NCBI GenBank assembly: GCA_020445255.1
Contig: JAGRGY010000031.1
Location: forward strand, 25,782-89,781
Direction of reading: 5' to 3'
Length of the DNA: 64,000 nt
From: Gammaproteobacteria bacterium
GTDB lineage: Bacteria; Pseudomonadota; Gammaproteobacteria; Chromatiales; Chromatiaceae
The position numbers and the translations under genes were made by a program. The notes under the pieces were generated by a model. The model worked only from the letters and a program-made list of their open reading frames with translations. It had not been told where the DNA came from and made no database searches. Positions within the stretch are counted from its first letter, which is position 1. Each line of letters begins with the position of its first letter. Below are positions 55,732 to 64,000 of the stretch, piece after piece.

Positions 55732-56682
55732 TCAGCTGGTCCGGCAGTGCGCGCCGAAATCGCCGGGCAGGCCGCGTTGCAGGAAATTCAGCCAGCAGTT
55801 CTCGAACAGCGACCACTGCGCCTCCTCGGGGCCATCGCTGTGGCTGACCGGAAACTCCAGCAGTTCGTAAGGCACCGCCAGATGGTTGGCGATGCCGTAC
55901 ACCGTTTTGGCGGGCACCACGTCGTCTTCGAGTCCAAGTGCCAGGATCGTCGGACACGAAACACGGTCCGCGAAGTTCACGGCATCGAAATAGCGCAGCA
56001 CCACCATCGTGTCCTCGGCGTCATCCGGTCGCCGCGCGAGATACCGACTGATTTCCGCGCCCGACCCCGACTTGACGAACAGGTTGCGCCCCTCGGCCCA
56101 GCCGAACGTCGGCACGCCCACCGCGAGCAGATCCGAGTCACCGGAGACCGCCTGTGCCATCAGGGCCAGCCCACCGGCAAAGCTGACGCCCTCGAACACG
56201 CAGGTCTGCACCCGATCCGCGAGCAGCGTGCGTGCGACCCGCGCCGCCTGCATGTAGTCGCACACCGCAAGCCGGATCACCGACGTCTCTGGAGATTCGA
56301 TGCCGGTGAGCACGTAACCCCAGCGCGACGGGTCAGGGAGGGCGGCACGCGAGATCCCGAACCCGCGGATGTCCACGGCCAGCACGTTGACCCCCCTACG
56401 CGCCCAGTCCCAGCGCGGCCGGCATTGCATGCCGTAGCCGTGGCTGGTTATCACCAGAGGCCGTGGTTCGTGGTCGCGCCATGTCAGCAGATACCCGGCC
56501 ACGCGCACCTGACCGAGCGAGACGAACGACACGATGTCGAGATCGATGGCCGGGTCTTCGGCGGTCTCGACCGCACGCCGTTCGATGACGGGATCGATCG
56601 CATGCAGCTGCTGACGCGTGCTGCTCCAGAACTCGTCGAAGTCGTCCGGACGGGTCGGCACCGGTTTGAATTGACGTCGCAT
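55732..56682 (-). CDS. Alpha/beta-hydrolase, acetyl xylan esterase/cephalosporin deacetylase-like
   Basis: A 316-residue protein of the AXE1 (acetylxylan esterase) group. Nucleophile elbow in VFEGVSFAGGLALM (GxSxG, Ser near residue 174), Asp in LALGLEDDVVPAK and His in FPVSHSDGPEE complete a plausible triad. The N-terminus (FKPVPTRPDDFDEFWSSTRQ) is a helical cap common in this group. It acts on acetyl esters; the substrate is unknown. Start at 56682 gives the usual N-terminus but has a weak ribosome binding site. Convergent with the following plus-strand gene's upstream side; no operon evident. Confidence 0.82.
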   Translation of the reverse strand: MRRQFKPVPTRPDDFDEFWSSTRQQLHAIDPVIERRAVETAEDPAIDLDIVSFVSLGQVRVAGYLLTWRDHEPRPLVITSHGYGMQCRPRWDWARRGVNVLAVDIRGFGISRAALPDPSRWGYVLTGIESPETSVIRLAVCDYMQAARVARTLLADRVQTCVFEGVSFAGGLALMAQAVSGDSDLLAVGVPTFGWAEGRNLFVKSGSGAEISRYLARRPDDAEDTMVVLRYFDAVNFADRVSCPTILALGLEDDVVPAKTVYGIANHLAVPYELLEFPVSHSDGPEEAQWSLFENCWLNFLQRGLPGDFGAHCRTS

Positions 56683-56819
56683 GCCGCAGTGTACAGCCGC
56701 GCGCTTTTCGACGACACGCGGAACCCTCAAACCACCCTTGGCAGCGTTCCAGACGGCGATGCGGGCTAGACTGGGTAGTGAGCTGGACGGTTCCACACCC
56801 TGATCCGGGAGAATCAGGC

Positions 56820-58805
56820 ATGGTGTCAGCGGACACATTGCGCGGTATCGCTTTCTTCGAAGGTCTGCGGACCCCGGTGCTCGACAACCTGGCCGCTGCT
56901 GCGACGATCGTCGAACTCGACAACAACGCCTCGGTCGCCCGACAACATGACCGGGCGATCGCCCTGTTTCTGCTGCTGTCGGGCAATGTGCAGTTCCTGA
57001 TCGAGGTCGAGGGACGCGGCAAGCTCCTAGTCGGCGTCGGTCGCGAGCCTGGGCTCGTGATCGGCTGGTCGGTGTTCCGGGCGCCGTACCGTTACACATC
57101 GACCGTGCGCTGCGAGGGCCCCTGCAGACTGCTCCGCATACCGCACCATGTCATCGACGACCTGATCGACAACGATCCGGCCAGCGGACTGGTGCTGCTG
57201 CGACATGTGAACGAGGCCCTGGCCCGCCGGCTCGAGTCTGAACGCGAACGCCTCATCGACGCTGCTGCAACCGGCACGGTGGTGCCGCCGAGTCTGCCGG
57301 ATCCGATCGTGCAGACCGACGTTTCATGGACCGCGGACAGCCTGCAGTCCTCGCAGGTCATGGTCGACTTCCTCAATCACTCGCCGATGTTCGAAGGCCT
57401 CGAACCGCGCGTCCTCGACTGGCTCGCCCATCAGGCCGTGGTCGAGACCCTGGCCCCGGATTCCGAGTTGTTCAGACAGCACGGCATCGCCGAGCACCTG
57501 TACCTGCTGGTCGACGGACGGGTCGGCATCTCGTATTGCACGGGCAGTGGCGAACGCTGCGTGTTCCTGCGCGCCGTCGAGGCCGTCGGCGACCCGATCG
57601 GCTGGTCGGCATTGGTCGACCCGCGTCGCTATCGCACGTCCGCATTCGCGATCGACGTCGCCCACGTCGTGGCAATGCCGAGCAACACGCTGGAACACCT
57701 GTGCGAACAGAAGCCGGAACTGGGCGTGCAGATCCTGCGCCGGGTGCTGCGCGCGATCAGCTCCCGGCTGCGCTTTACGCGCATCCGCATGGTGGCAAGG
57801 AGATACGGCGAACAGGTCCAGGCGATGCGCGCGATCCTCGATCAGGCGGCCGAATCGCTGCCGGTCTCGTCGGCGCTGCACAAGATTCCGCACCTGCTGG
57901 AGAATCGCCTGACCCTTGCCGACGCGTTTCATGCACTCGAACTCACGCGCGCCCATGGCAACGCGACCGAGCGCAACCTGGCGGAATTGTCGCTGGAGCT
58001 GCTGCAGGACGTGCATCGTGAGTTGCAGTTCTACCAGGGATTGCAGAAGGCCTACGAAACGGTCGCCAACGCGCCCGCGGACCTGTCGCCGGCACAGGTC
58101 CGCAGGCAAAGCATGCAGGTGTTCATCGAGCTGTTCGAGCCGCTGTCATGGCGCACCGCGGGTGAGGAACTGCTGCCCGATACACCGGGCAACATCGTCA
58201 TCATGAACCATCTGGAAAACCATATGGACACGATGCTGCCGAATGAATTCCGGCTCACGCTCGACAGTCACTTCGTGTCCAGCATGATCCTTTACCGGCG
58301 CTATGGTGAGGCCCCCGTCCGGGTCGTGCGCAAACCCGAGACGGGGTGGTTCGGTTACCAGCAGTACTTCGATCGCCTCGATTATCTGTACGTGTATCCG
58401 GGCGACGTCGACGAGGAGGACCAGGACCAGGCGCTGACCCGCGAGAGACGCAATCACCAATTCGTCGAGCGTGCGGCCGCGCACCTGCGCGCCGGCCGCA
58501 ACCTGGTCATCGCTCCGGAGGGGCGCTGCAGCAGCACCGAGAACTCGCCCGGCCCATTCCGCGCCGGCGCCTTCCGTCTGGCTGCGGCCGTCGATCCGGA
58601 GCCGTGGATCGTACCGGTCGCGGTGGCCAACTTCGACAAGCGACTGACCCGGACAACCACTGCCGCAATTGTGTTCACGCCTTTCCGGCTCTCTCAACAC
58701 GTCGCCGACCCGGGCGACAGAACCGCGTTGTTTGATTTCGTCAATCGGCTGCAGCACGACTACGAAGGCTACGTTCAGCGAGCCATCGCGCTCGCCAACA
58801 GCTGA
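56820..58805 (+). CDS. Double cyclic-nucleotide-binding domain acyltransferase
   Basis: A 661-residue fusion. Two cNMP-binding-like domains lie at about residues 5-125 and 165-320 (LFLLLSGNVQFLIEVEG, GLVIGWSVFRAPYR; EHLYLLVDGRVGISYC, GDPIGWSALVDPRRYRTSAF), a helical bridge at 320-440, then a PlsC-like acyltransferase at about 455-660. Its first motif is HLENHMD (one residue longer than the usual HX4D), then FGYQQYFDRLDYLYV and APEGRCSST (usual FPEGTRS region). It could transfer acyl groups to glycerol-type acceptors under nucleotide control. GGGAGA lies before the ATG at 56820. Single gene. Confidence 0.85.
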   Translation: MVSADTLRGIAFFEGLRTPVLDNLAAAATIVELDNNASVARQHDRAIALFLLLSGNVQFLIEVEGRGKLLVGVGREPGLVIGWSVFRAPYRYTSTVRCEGPCRLLRIPHHVIDDLIDNDPASGLVLLRHVNEALARRLESERERLIDAAATGTVVPPSLPDPIVQTDVSWTADSLQSSQVMVDFLNHSPMFEGLEPRVLDWLAHQAVVETLAPDSELFRQHGIAEHLYLLVDGRVGISYCTGSGERCVFLRAVEAVGDPIGWSALVDPRRYRTSAFAIDVAHVVAMPSNTLEHLCEQKPELGVQILRRVLRAISSRLRFTRIRMVARRYGEQVQAMRAILDQAAESLPVSSALHKIPHLLENRLTLADAFHALELTRAHGNATERNLAELSLELLQDVHRELQFYQGLQKAYETVANAPADLSPAQVRRQSMQVFIELFEPLSWRTAGEELLPDTPGNIVIMNHLENHMDTMLPNEFRLTLDSHFVSSMILYRRYGEAPVRVVRKPETGWFGYQQYFDRLDYLYVYPGDVDEEDQDQALTRERRNHQFVERAAAHLRAGRNLVIAPEGRCSSTENSPGPFRAGAFRLAAAVDPEPWIVPVAVANFDKRLTRTTTAAIVFTPFRLSQHVADPGDRTALFDFVNRLQHDYEGYVQRAIALANS

Positions 58806-58934
58806 GCGTCGAGACGACTGGGGCGTACTGCTGCAGCGCTGCTGCAGGCCGCTCCATGCCCCGCACGCGAATTAAATACCTTGCCTGGTGGTGCCGCTAA
58901 CAGCAGCGAACGGGCAATCGCGCAGGTTATCGAG

Positions 58935-59849
58935 ATGACGCAGGGGCACCTGGCGTTCGACCAGATCCACATCGACATCGCACGCAATTCGACGGACGAC
59001 TTCAATCCGTTTCACGATCCCCTGCGCTGGCGCAACATCGGCGGCAATCCGTTCGGCGCCCCTATCGCGCTGGGTTTTCAGATCGAGTTCCTGGTCAGCG
59101 ATCGCGTCATGCGCCACCGGCAAACCGAAGGTGTGACGGATTCGAACGCACTCACCCACCGCAACTTCGAGTTCAGCTTTGCCGGCGCGCTGCGCGCGAA
59201 CGAAGGCTTCAGCGTCGGCGTGCGCAAGACGGTCGACAAAACGGCCCAGGGCGGTGGACTGTCGAACCGTGCCGTGGTCAGGAACGCCGCTGGTGAGCCG
59301 GCGCTGATCGGTACACAGAGCGACACGGTCGGCGCCCGGTTCGCCGCGGGTGATGCGTTCGTTGTGCCAACAGGCCTTTCGTCGCTGCCGGATCGCTCGA
59401 TCATGCCCGGCACGGACCTGTTTCTGAAGCGCAAGTTCATGAACACCAGCAATGCGAAGAATTTCGCACTGGGCGCGCTGTGCCGACAGCACGACTACAT
59501 CGACGAGCTGGCCGAGCGCGTGTTCTTCGCGCCCTTGTTTTCCGCGTCGCTGATCTCGTGTGCGCTGCTCGAACACGGCTGGTCGCGCGGGCACGATTTC
59601 GAGGCCGAGCCGATGGTGTACACCAGCCACAAAATATCGGTCGACATGGCCGAGCAGCATCGGCTGCGCAGCAACGACCGCCTGCACATCCTGGTCGCAC
59701 CACCGGAACCCATCCCGCCGAGCAAGGGGCTGGGCAAGATCTGCGTCGAGCAGCAGCACTATCGCTGCCTGGGGATCGTCGGCGACGACCGTCCGCTGTT
59801 CCACGCGAGCCTGCAGCTGGCGCCGCTGCAGGCTTTCCTGGTCGACTGA
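58935..59849 (+). CDS. MaoC-like double-hotdog protein
   Basis: A 304-residue protein. The N-terminal half has the hydratase-type site STDDFNPFHDPLRWRNIGG (Asp and His of hydratase 2 motifs) and the C-terminal half a second hotdog-like repeat (HKISVDMAEQHRLRSNDRLH). Such proteins hydrate enoyl thioesters in fatty acid or polyhydroxyalkanoate metabolism, or bind acyl chains. It follows the acyltransferase gene by 129 nt. The start is uncertain: an in-frame TTG at 58881 adds 18 residues. Confidence 0.72.
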   Translation: MTQGHLAFDQIHIDIARNSTDDFNPFHDPLRWRNIGGNPFGAPIALGFQIEFLVSDRVMRHRQTEGVTDSNALTHRNFEFSFAGALRANEGFSVGVRKTVDKTAQGGGLSNRAVVRNAAGEPALIGTQSDTVGARFAAGDAFVVPTGLSSLPDRSIMPGTDLFLKRKFMNTSNAKNFALGALCRQHDYIDELAERVFFAPLFSASLISCALLEHGWSRGHDFEAEPMVYTSHKISVDMAEQHRLRSNDRLHILVAPPEPIPPSKGLGKICVEQQHYRCLGIVGDDRPLFHASLQLAPLQAFLVD

Positions 59850-59872
59850 AGAATTACGGATTGCCGTCCTGC

Positions 59873-60700
59873 CTAACGCCGCGGCACCGCGACAACGCGG
59901 AAGCCCAGCACCGAGTACGCCTTGTCCGGCGTGTCGGCAGTGCGGTAGCCGGGCCGCACCAGTCGCTGCGGGCAGTGGTACGAACCGCCGCGTCGCACGC
60001 GGCTTTCGCCACTGCCGGGTCCACGCGGATCGAGCGCCGGCGACGGACCATCGGCGTCGAGTCGGTAGGTGTCACGCGCGTATCGGTCGGCGACCCACTC
60101 CCAGGCATTGCCGAGCATGTCGTACAGGCCGAACGCATTCGGTTCGCGCGATGCGACCGGGTGCGGCGCGTCGCCGGAGTTGTCGATGTACCACGCGTAG
60201 TGCTGCAGATCTTCGACATCGACCGGGCGCAGCGTATCCGTGCCGCCGCGCGCGGCGTACTCCCACTCGGCCTCGGTCGGCAGACGGTAATCGAACGTGT
60301 CGTCGAGCTTGCCGAGTTCCTCGGTGAAGCGCTGCGCCATGAACCAGTCTACCCCGACCACCGGCAGCCGGGCCCAGTCGTCGCGCCGCCAGTATTCGGC
60401 CGGACCGGGCTTGTTGTGCATCACCCGCAACCACTGCTCCTGCGTGACCTCGGTGACGGCCATCAGCGTGGCGTGGGACAGGCGCACCGCATGCGCCGGT
60501 GTCTCATCGCCGATGTCCGCCTTGCCCGGATCCGGGTACTCGGCACGCGCCACATCGAGATCGACAGTACCCATCGTGAACGTCGCGGCCGGCAGCTCAC
60601 TGAAGCCCATCCCGAGCGCGTTCTGAACGACCGCTGGCGATGCGTGCACATGAAACGCGAAACCCAGCGTGAGACAGACGGAGATCCCGACTCGTTGCAT
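59873..60700 (-). CDS. Exported SUMF1/formylglycine-generating-enzyme-family protein
   Basis: A 275-residue protein with a signal peptide (residues 1-20, ending HASPA) and the FGE-sulfatase fold: FTMGTVDLDVARAEYPDPGK, VTEVTQEQWLRVM, YRLPTEAEWEYAARGG, AFGLYDMLGNAWEWVADRYA, RVRRGGSYHCPQ and GFRVVAVPRR. The active-site cysteines of true formylglycine generators are not clearly both present (one Cys in SYHCPQ). It may modify or bind a periplasmic partner. GAGGAAGG precedes the ATG. Confidence 0.85.
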   Translation of the reverse strand: MQRVGISVCLTLGFAFHVHASPAVVQNALGMGFSELPAATFTMGTVDLDVARAEYPDPGKADIGDETPAHAVRLSHATLMAVTEVTQEQWLRVMHNKPGPAEYWRRDDWARLPVVGVDWFMAQRFTEELGKLDDTFDYRLPTEAEWEYAARGGTDTLRPVDVEDLQHYAWYIDNSGDAPHPVASREPNAFGLYDMLGNAWEWVADRYARDTYRLDADGPSPALDPRGPGSGESRVRRGGSYHCPQRLVRPGYRTADTPDKAYSVLGFRVVAVPRR

Positions 60701-60824
60701 GATGGCCTTCCTCGCGGTGATCCGCTGGCGTCCGGACGCACCGGCGCCCGTTTGAGGATAGACCGGAAGTCCGAGTCGGTGTGGCGGCGCGGGCGTCGTA
60801 CTGCCCGCATCCTCGAAACGCGCT

Positions 60825-61595
60825 TCAGCTGGACCGCGCCGCCCAGGCCAGGTTCGGCCGTGCCGGTTCGACGTCGACCTGTTGCGTGTCCGCAGCACGT
60901 GATTCCGGCTCGGCCGACGCCGGCCGACACTCACCCTCACGTGCGACCGCCAGGGCGGGTGCGCGATCGACATGGAACAGCACCGCGACTACGCCGCACG
61001 CGCTGATCACCAGGTACCAGGGACCGAACAGCCAGAACACGAGTGGCACCGACAGGTAGTACGCGCGCATGCCCAGGCTGTAGTACCGTCCGCCGCGGTT
61101 CAACAGGCGGGCGACAAAGGCAGGCGTCGGCGACAGGCGTGGGTCACCGCCCGCGTTGATCAGATAGCCGACATGGTTATACAGGCGGACGGCGAGCGAG
61201 AAGCAGAAAAAGGCCCAGAAGAAGTCGACCAGCAACGGCAGCAGCTTGAAGATCGCCATGTCCCCGTCGGCGGCGCGCTCCTGCAGCGAGTGCAGCAACG
61301 ATGCGTCCGTCACCTTCGGCATCAGGTTCAGCACCCCCATGATCAGCAGGATCGCAGTCGACGCCAGGAATGTCGCCGCCATGGTCGAGTTGCGCAGCGT
61401 CTGCACCGCGAGCACGTCGCGCTCGCCGTCGGCGTCCATGACCCGGCGCACCCACGCCGCGCGCGCACCGGTGTTCACCGCCTGGATCGTGTAGGTGGGA
61501 TCGGTGCGCAGGCGCCGATGCAGGTAGAGATGGTAGGCCAGCACCAGGGTGATGCTGGCGGCGAAGGCAAACAGGTTGATGTACAGCTCGGTCAC
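60825..61595 (-). CDS. DUF599 family membrane protein
   Basis: A 256-residue integral membrane protein with about four helices: LFAFAASITLVLAYHLYLHRRL, MAATFLASTAILLIMGVLNL, LVDFFWAFFCFSLAVRLYNH and LVFWLFGPWYLVISACGVVAVLF. The pattern fits DUF599 proteins of unknown function; the C-terminus is hydrophilic. Encoded 125 nt upstream of the SUMF1 gene on the same strand. Confidence 0.8.
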   Translation of the reverse strand: MTELYINLFAFAASITLVLAYHLYLHRRLRTDPTYTIQAVNTGARAAWVRRVMDADGERDVLAVQTLRNSTMAATFLASTAILLIMGVLNLMPKVTDASLLHSLQERAADGDMAIFKLLPLLVDFFWAFFCFSLAVRLYNHVGYLINAGGDPRLSPTPAFVARLLNRGGRYYSLGMRAYYLSVPLVFWLFGPWYLVISACGVVAVLFHVDRAPALAVAREGECRPASAEPESRAADTQQVDVEPARPNLAWAARSS

Positions 61596-61686
61596 GGTAG
61601 GGATGCTCGTTCAGTTCAGGTCGATGGATGGAGGATTCGTGCGGCGCCGGATGTCGTGGCGCGCTGGTCGCGCCGTCGGGTCAGGT

Positions 61687-62379
61687 TCATGATTCACCCG
61701 CGGCCAGCATGCGACGCGCGATCGGATTGCCGTCCGTCGCGGCACGGCGCAGCCAGCTCTGCGCCCGTGCGGGGTCGCGGTTGACCGCCCAGGCGCCGTC
61801 ACGGTAGCGCTCCGCCAGCTGGAACTCGGCCACCGGATCGTGCTGCCCGGCGCGAACCTGCAGCGCCGCGCCCGATTGATCGCGGATCGTCTCGCCGGTC
61901 AGGACGTGCTCGACCTCCTGCACGGTGCCCGGAGCCGTTCCGCCCAGGCGCCGTCGGGCGTCCACGTTGCCCGCTTGCGCGGCGACCTGCCACCAGTGCG
62001 TGGCCCGGGTCGGATCGGCCGACGTCCCGGCGCCGTCGGCATAGGCATCACCGACCAGGTCGGCCGCATAGCCGTCGCCGCCCTGCGCCGCCCGCTCCAG
62101 CCATTGCAGGGCCATGCGTGAATCGCGCGGCAACCCGTCACGACCGGCGCGATAGGCCAGGCCGAGTTCGAGCTGCGCGCCGACATCGCCACCGTTGGCG
62201 AGTCGATTCAGCCAGTCGCCCTCTTCGCGCGGCGACACGTGGCGTGCGAAGGCGCCAAACGCGACCAGCACGAGCAGCGCGGCCGCGGGTCCCGCGAGGC
62301 GCAGCGTCGCCCGCCGCTCCGCGAACCGCGATTCCGCCCGCTGCGGCTGTTCGGCCCTCGTATACTGTAAGGTGGTCAC
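61687..62379 (-). CDS. Sel1-repeat membrane-anchored protein
   Basis: A 230-residue protein with one membrane helix (LAGPAAALLVLVAFGAFARHV, residues about 28-48) and three to four Sel1 repeats (SRMALQWLERAAQGGDGYAA, PTRATHWWQVAAQAGNVDAR, PARAQSWLRRAATDGNPIAR). These form solenoids for protein-protein contacts. GTG at 62379 is preferred over ATG at 62421 because GGGAG lies 6-10 nt before it. Divergent from the next histidine kinase gene. Confidence 0.78.
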   Translation of the reverse strand: MTTLQYTRAEQPQRAESRFAERRATLRLAGPAAALLVLVAFGAFARHVSPREEGDWLNRLANGGDVGAQLELGLAYRAGRDGLPRDSRMALQWLERAAQGGDGYAADLVGDAYADGAGTSADPTRATHWWQVAAQAGNVDARRRLGGTAPGTVQEVEHVLTGETIRDQSGAALQVRAGQHDPVAEFQLAERYRDGAWAVNRDPARAQSWLRRAATDGNPIARRMLAAGES

Positions 62380-62548
62380 TCGGATCTCCCGGAAGACGTG
62401 TTGGTCGGTTGAGCCCTCCATCGCAAGTTTCGGACCAGCGCACGCCCTCCGGCCGTCCTCCAATGGAATCAGGGACTTGTGGGAATGGCCCCGGACGTCT
62501 TCGGATCGCGCTCCCCACGCGTTTTGTAGCGAGCAACAATTTTTGTAG

Positions 62549-64000
62549 ATGTCCCGCCTGTCCGCCGCCCTCACGCTCAACCGTCTGCAACGCAAGGTGT
62601 TGTGGATCGTCGTTGCGATCATCCTGGTGCCGATGCTGGTCACCGGGATGCTGTCGGCGGCATGGATTGCCGGCCGCTTCGAGACCTATATCGAGGGCTG
62701 GGTGCGTGAGGCGGCGCAGTTCGAACGCGATGCGCTGGCCGGCCTGCACGGCAACGCACGCCTGTTCGCCGACGTGCTGGACCAGGTCAGCCGCGGACAC
62801 CCCGACCTCAGCCCCGGCCATTCGCCGGTGCCACCCGACCTCCAGCCGCTGGCGCGCGAACTCGGCATCACGCTGGTCCAGGTGTACGACCCGTCGGGTA
62901 CCCTGCTGTACTCGTCGATCGACGCGCGTCTCGATACCGGCTGGGCACCGGGGCAGGACACCGCGGTATTGCGCGTCGAACAGGACGGTCAGACCCGGCT
63001 CGCCGCGGTGACCATCCTGCGTTTCCCGCGCCACGCGGACGAACACTGGCGGCTCGTGCTCGGCACACTATTCGACGCGTCGCTGCTCGAGCGCCTCACG
63101 CGTGTCAGCGGACTGAAGACGCGCCTGTTCTATCCACGCGACGGCGACTTCGCCAAGGCGTTCGCGGACGAGGACCGTACGCTGAAACTGCGTCTACCCC
63201 CGCCGGCATACGACGAACTGCAGGCGCGCCGCGAATACTTCAGCCCGCGCGCCGAGGACGGCCGATATTTCGGGCTCTACAGTCCGGTCGTCGATGCCAG
63301 CGGACGCGTCGAGGCGGTGCTGTTCAGCGGCCTCGACCGCCGCAGCGGCGCCGGGCTGCTGACCGACCAGGGCACGCTGACGCTGGCGATCGGCCTGCTC
63401 GGAGGTCTGCTCGCCGCGGCGGCCGGCGTGCTGCTCGGGCGCATCGTGATCCAGCCGGTCGAATCGCTGCACCGCGCCGTGTCGCGCGTTGCCGCACAGG
63501 ACTTCCGCGCGTCGATCCCGGTGCGCTCGTCCGACGAGCTGGGCGAACTCGCGGCCGCGTTCAACAGCATGGCCGGGAGTCTGCGCCTGGCGCGCGACGA
63601 GCAGCGGCGCGAGTTCCAGCGTGACAAGCTGACCGCGCTCGGCGAGCTGTCGCTGGCCATGGCGCACGAGATCCGCAACCCGGTCGGCGTCATCACGACC
63701 GCGGCGCGCCTGCTCGAGACCAGCGACGACCCGGCGCGGGTCGCACAGCTGCGCGGGATGATCCGCGAGGAGAGCCTGCGCGTCGATCAGCTGCTGCGCG
63801 ACTTCCAGCAGCTCGCCCGCCACCGCACGCCGCAGTTCGACGCGATCGATCCGGCCGCACCGCTCGAACGCGCATTACAGATGCTGCTGGCCGGCCGTGA
63901 CGACGTGCGCGTGTTGCACAGGCTGACGCACGGCAACTGCGTTGCGCACGGCGACCCGGACCTGTTGCGCCAGCTGTGGATGAACCTGGTGCGCAACGCA
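62549..64000 (+). CDS. Sensor histidine kinase, 3' end beyond the window
   Basis: The frame from ATG 62549 stays open for at least 484 codons and is cut by the right edge. It reads MSRLSAALTLNRLQRKVLWI, with TM1 at about residues 18-40, an extracytoplasmic sensor (45-275), TM2 (about 280-302), HAMP (305-350, with SSDELGELAAAFNSMAGSLR) and a HisKA domain whose His is in LSLAMAHEIRNPVGVITTAA (near residue 373). The last visible part is the start of the HATPase domain (LLRQLWMNLVRNA). A response regulator probably follows. The ribosome binding site is weak. Confidence 0.88.
   Translation, partial: MSRLSAALTLNRLQRKVLWIVVAIILVPMLVTGMLSAAWIAGRFETYIEGWVREAAQFERDALAGLHGNARLFADVLDQVSRGHPDLSPGHSPVPPDLQPLARELGITLVQVYDPSGTLLYSSIDARLDTGWAPGQDTAVLRVEQDGQTRLAAVTILRFPRHADEHWRLVLGTLFDASLLERLTRVSGLKTRLFYPRDGDFAKAFADEDRTLKLRLPPPAYDELQARREYFSPRAEDGRYFGLYSPVVDASGRVEAVLFSGLDRRSGAGLLTDQGTLTLAIGLLGGLLAAAAGVLLGRIVIQPVESLHRAVSRVAAQDFRASIPVRSSDELGELAAAFNSMAGSLRLARDEQRREFQRDKLTALGELSLAMAHEIRNPVGVITTAARLLETSDDPARVAQLRGMIREESLRVDQLLRDFQQLARHRTPQFDAIDPAAPLERALQMLLAGRDDVRVLHRLTHGNCVAHGDPDLLRQLWMNLVRNA

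Overview
The window looks like chromosome of a high-GC, sulfur-oxidizing, chemolithoautotrophic gammaproteobacterium. It carries a complete alpha-carboxysome operon with form IAc RubisCO, a DAB-type inorganic carbon (Ci) uptake operon, a soxXAK cluster with its own sigma54-type regulators, and several periplasmic or secreted c-type cytochromes. I see no tRNA, rRNA, CRISPR array, transposase or integrase, so the island appears vertically maintained rather than freshly mobile.

Layout. 1-1.8 kb: end of a glycerol-uptake operon (glpU-like membrane protein, glpK). 2.2-5.6 kb: loosely packed accessory genes (lipoprotein, VOC protein, LigB/DODA-type dioxygenase, hypothetical, small cytochrome c). 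5.9-8.6 kb: a repeat-built PEP-CTERM exoprotein. 9-11.4 kb: lon behind a heat-shock-like promoter. 11.9-13.5 kb, plus strand: a stand-alone RubisCO-small-subunit-like protein, csoS1D and a Nudix hydrolase. 13.6-23.4 kb, minus strand: cbbL-cbbS-csoS2-csoSCA-csoS4A-csoS4B-csoS1-csoS1-bacterioferritin-like-acRAF-mcdA-mcdB, followed by cbbR. 23.8-29.8 kb, minus strand: a small ORF, dabB, a second membrane subunit, dabA and a PII-like gene, nearly all translationally coupled. 30.6-33.6 kb: a PKD-domain nonaheme cytochrome. 34-39.9 kb: secreted protein, an Hsp70-TIR fusion, katG. 40.5-42.7 kb: cytochrome c4-like and pentaheme cytochrome genes behind a perfect sigma54 promoter. 43.2 kb: VPLPA-CTERM protein. 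44.4-46 kb: soxXAK behind a second perfect sigma54 promoter, next to an NtrC-like response regulator and its histidine kinase (46.4-49.7 kb). 50-64 kb: pyruvate carboxylase, a SulP permease with an unusual insert, an esterase-like hydrolase, a double-cNMP-domain acyltransferase, a MaoC-like protein, a SUMF1-like protein, a DUF599 protein, a Sel1-repeat protein and the start of another histidine kinase.

How it fits together. Thiosulfate oxidation (SoxXAK here, the other sox genes elsewhere) and cytochromes feed electrons; DAB and perhaps the SulP permease concentrate bicarbonate; RubisCO and CsoSCA work inside a carboxysome positioned by McdAB. CbbR and a family of ATCGATA/TATCGAT inverted repeats may co-regulate Ci genes, while the sigma54 two-component system probably couples sulfur oxidation to cytochrome supply. 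The most novel items are the stand-alone RbcS-like protein beside csoS1D, the Hsp70-TIR fusion, the paired sigma54 promoters and the coupled small ORF ahead of dabB.
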